DNA of 5,050 bases from an uncultured Anaerotignum sp. (GTDB lineage Bacteria; Bacillota; Clostridia; Lachnospirales; Anaerotignaceae). Shown piece by piece: positions 3,549 to 5,050 of this stretch. The stretch covers positions 1 through 5,050 of the forward strand of contig CAJTQX010000069.1 of NCBI GenBank assembly GCA_910578425.1, given 5' to 3'. The position numbers were made by a program, and so were the translations under genes. The notes beneath the pieces were generated by a model. That model searched no databases, was not told the DNA's origin, and worked only from the letters and a program-made list of their open reading frames with translations. Each line of letters opens with the position of its first letter. The first letter of the stretch is position 1.

Positions 3549-5025
3549 GAATTGTTTTGTTTCTCAAATATCTGTTCCATTTTTTCTCTTTTATCCTTAA
3601 AAATGTTATGACTGAATTTTTATACTCTATCGGGTCATGTGATACCTTCAGCCTTAATATCAGTTCAAAATGCTCTCCTTCCTCCTCAAAATGTTTCAAA
3701 AGAAACGCTGTATTCGGTTTGTTCGCCTCTAAAATATAATCCGGCTCAACTACAATGCTTTCAATGTATTTCATATACCGCTCATAATCATTCGGATGCC
3801 TGTCCTTGATATGCTGAATCCTCTCATCCGTGATAATAACCTCATCCGTCACAATATCCTCCGTCACACAGCGATAAATGCTCCTATCCAGCCTTCCAAC
3901 GTAACGCACATCCGACCCCCCAGCCTTCGACAAATTCTGTACATCCAGAATACCACCTGCCGCGGCCAAAGTCAAACTCTCTGTATCGCCTTCCACAAAC
4001 GTCTTTTTCCACTTCTGATACGTCATACCCGCAGGCACATAGTACGTCTTCCCGTCCCCGTCCCTTGCGGCGCGCATATCCTCCGCCGAAAACCCATCGT
4101 CAAAATACGGCACAGTGGTGCAGCGGTCATTCGGGTGCAATGGCGGCGCAGTCACGCCGATCTGATAGTCCTCCAAATCGAACACATGACCGTCCATATC
4201 GGCGCAGACGCCGCAGGTCTTTGCGTCCAGCGTGGCAAGGAACGCGAACTGCTTCACGCCCAGCCGTTCATAGCACTCCTTTCGGCCCATTGCCGCAAAC
4301 GCCGCGCCCTCGGTCAGCACGAGCCGCCCTGCCGCCGCGCGGGAGCTGCCCATAGCCTTCCGTACCCTGTCGATGGCCTTTTGCGGGCTTCCGCCGGTAA
4401 TGATGCCCGTTGTCACAGCCGTTTCCAGCGTATGCAGGAGCTTCCCCCTGTCGTCACCCCATATCCGCGCGGAAAAGTTCTTCCCGTCCTGGCTCCACGG
4501 CTTCGCCAGCACTTTCCCGATTTTTTCAGCGTCCAATGTAGCAAATGCCGCCCCGACGCCCAGCCCCCGCTGTATCTCGTAACCAGTCCGGTAAAAGCAT
4601 TCCTGGAATATTTCCCCCAGCGTCCGCGTCACTGCCGTATCCTTCCAGCCCTCCAGCAGTTCAATCTGCCGGCGCATCTGCAAACGCAAAGCCTCCAGCC
4701 GCGAAACCCGCGCGCTGACCGAAGTCCTCTCCAGCACGCCCTGCCAATAGGGGTCGATCGGCACGCGCTCCCCGATTTTTATGTATTCCTCCAGCGTCAG
4801 CCCAAAACGTTTCCGTTCCGATGGGGAAAGCAGGCGTTTCGCCTCTGCAAGCGTGATTCCTTCCTGTCCCGCATATCGCTGGTAAAACGCTTCTATCTCC
4901 CTGCAAATGCTTTCCTCCGCCCGCAGGTACGCCTTTTCCAGCTCCGGCAGAACTGCGTCCGCTTTCTGCATCAGGTTCTCATTCAGCCGCTCCATACGCT
5001 TCGCCCAGTATTCCGCGCTTTTCAC
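3532..5025 (-). CDS. MuF-type minor head protein with C-terminal PBECR-like toxin domain
   Basis: This 497-residue protein starts at GTG 5025, overlapping the portal stop (GTGA); an in-frame TGA at 5032-5034 rules out an upstream start. Residues 1-200 are helical and charged. Residues about 205-310 form the MuF domain: RLVLTEG at 234-240, TLDAKTCGVCADMDGHVF at 265-282 and PPLHPNDRCTTVPYF at 294-308, with Cys271, Cys274, His297 and Cys302 as a likely metal or structural cluster. MuF proteins bind the portal and can be packaged in the head. Residues about 310-375 are a linker. Residues about 380-497 (VIITDERIQHIKDRHP at 395-410, DYILEANKPNTAFLLK at 429-444, ELILRL at 454-459, YKNSVITFLRIKEKKWNRYLRN at 468-489) look like the PBECR group of barnase/EndoU/colicin/RelE-like nucleases fused to phage MuF proteins. 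His405 and His410 are candidate active-site residues. Nuclease activity is inferred. DNA coding the tail is much more AT-rich than the rest, suggesting domain exchange. Confidence 0.88.
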   Translation of the reverse strand: MKSAEYWAKRMERLNENLMQKADAVLPELEKAYLRAEESICREIEAFYQRYAGQEGITLAEAKRLLSPSERKRFGLTLEEYIKIGERVPIDPYWQGVLERTSVSARVSRLEALRLQMRRQIELLEGWKDTAVTRTLGEIFQECFYRTGYEIQRGLGVGAAFATLDAEKIGKVLAKPWSQDGKNFSARIWGDDRGKLLHTLETAVTTGIITGGSPQKAIDRVRKAMGSSRAAAGRLVLTEGAAFAAMGRKECYERLGVKQFAFLATLDAKTCGVCADMDGHVFDLEDYQIGVTAPPLHPNDRCTTVPYFDDGFSAEDMRAARDGDGKTYYVPAGMTYQKWKKTFVEGDTESLTLAAAGGILDVQNLSKAGGSDVRYVGRLDRSIYRCVTEDIVTDEVIITDERIQHIKDRHPNDYERYMKYIESIVVEPDYILEANKPNTAFLLKHFEEEGEHFELILRLKVSHDPIEYKNSVITFLRIKEKKWNRYLRNKTILYKRE

Positions 5026-5050
5026 TCGCCCTCACCGCCGTTTTTCGGGA
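5022..5050 (-). CDS. C-terminus of the upstream gene, probably portal protein (partial)
   Basis: Only the last eight complete codons and a stop are visible; the frame reads PKNGGEGE then TGA at 5022-5024, overlapping the GTG start of the MuF gene. An acidic, glycine-rich end is common in SPP1-type portal proteins, and portal directly before MuF is the normal order. The product is inferred from position only. Confidence 0.5.

Overview
The window is a piece of a tailed-phage (siphovirus-like, SPP1/A118-type) head and head-tail module. All genes read on the minus strand, so the biological order runs from right to left: portal C-terminus, MuF-type minor head protein, scaffold, major capsid protein, a small Rho-N/SAP-like protein, head-tail connector, head closure protein, and an HK97 gp10-like tail component cut by the left edge. 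Gene order, tight start/stop overlaps and recognisable protein families make this a secure call. GC-rich coding sequence, strong AGGAGG ribosome sites and relatives known from clostridial phages suggest a prophage or phage of a fairly high-GC member of the Clostridia, probably gut-type. The host assignment is inference.

Right part (5050-3532): the portal stop overlaps the GTG start of a 497-residue MuF protein. Its first ~310 residues are an ordinary MuF head protein. Its last ~120 residues resemble the small nuclease-toxin domains (PBECR-like) known to be fused to MuF proteins. The DNA coding this tail is strikingly AT-rich (about 28% GC over 3541-3660, against 67% over 4201-4260, counted by hand), as expected of a swapped toxin cassette.

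Middle (3531-3155): a gap of about 380 bases without a convincing gene. It appears to hold an independent minus-strand transcription unit. There is an extended -10 sigma70/sigmaA promoter inside the end of the muF gene, then two tandem ~95-nt copies of one pseudoknotted RNA element, each followed by a hairpin, then two intrinsic terminators. The copies differ in sequence, but the differences in two helices are compensatory, which is direct evidence for conserved RNA structure. I do not recognise the family. This is the most interesting part of the window.

Left part (3154-1): scaffold (Phage_GP20 type), then a second gap (2629-2442) filled by five adjacent perfect hairpins enclosed by a 7-bp stem, then major capsid protein and four small head-tail genes in a compact, translationally coupled run. 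In the virion, the portal and MuF protein sit at the unique vertex, the scaffold directs capsid assembly and leaves, and the connector, head closure and gp10-like proteins join the filled head to the tail. The MuF C-terminal domain may be delivered into the cell with the DNA or act on competitors. The RNA unit next to it has no assigned role.
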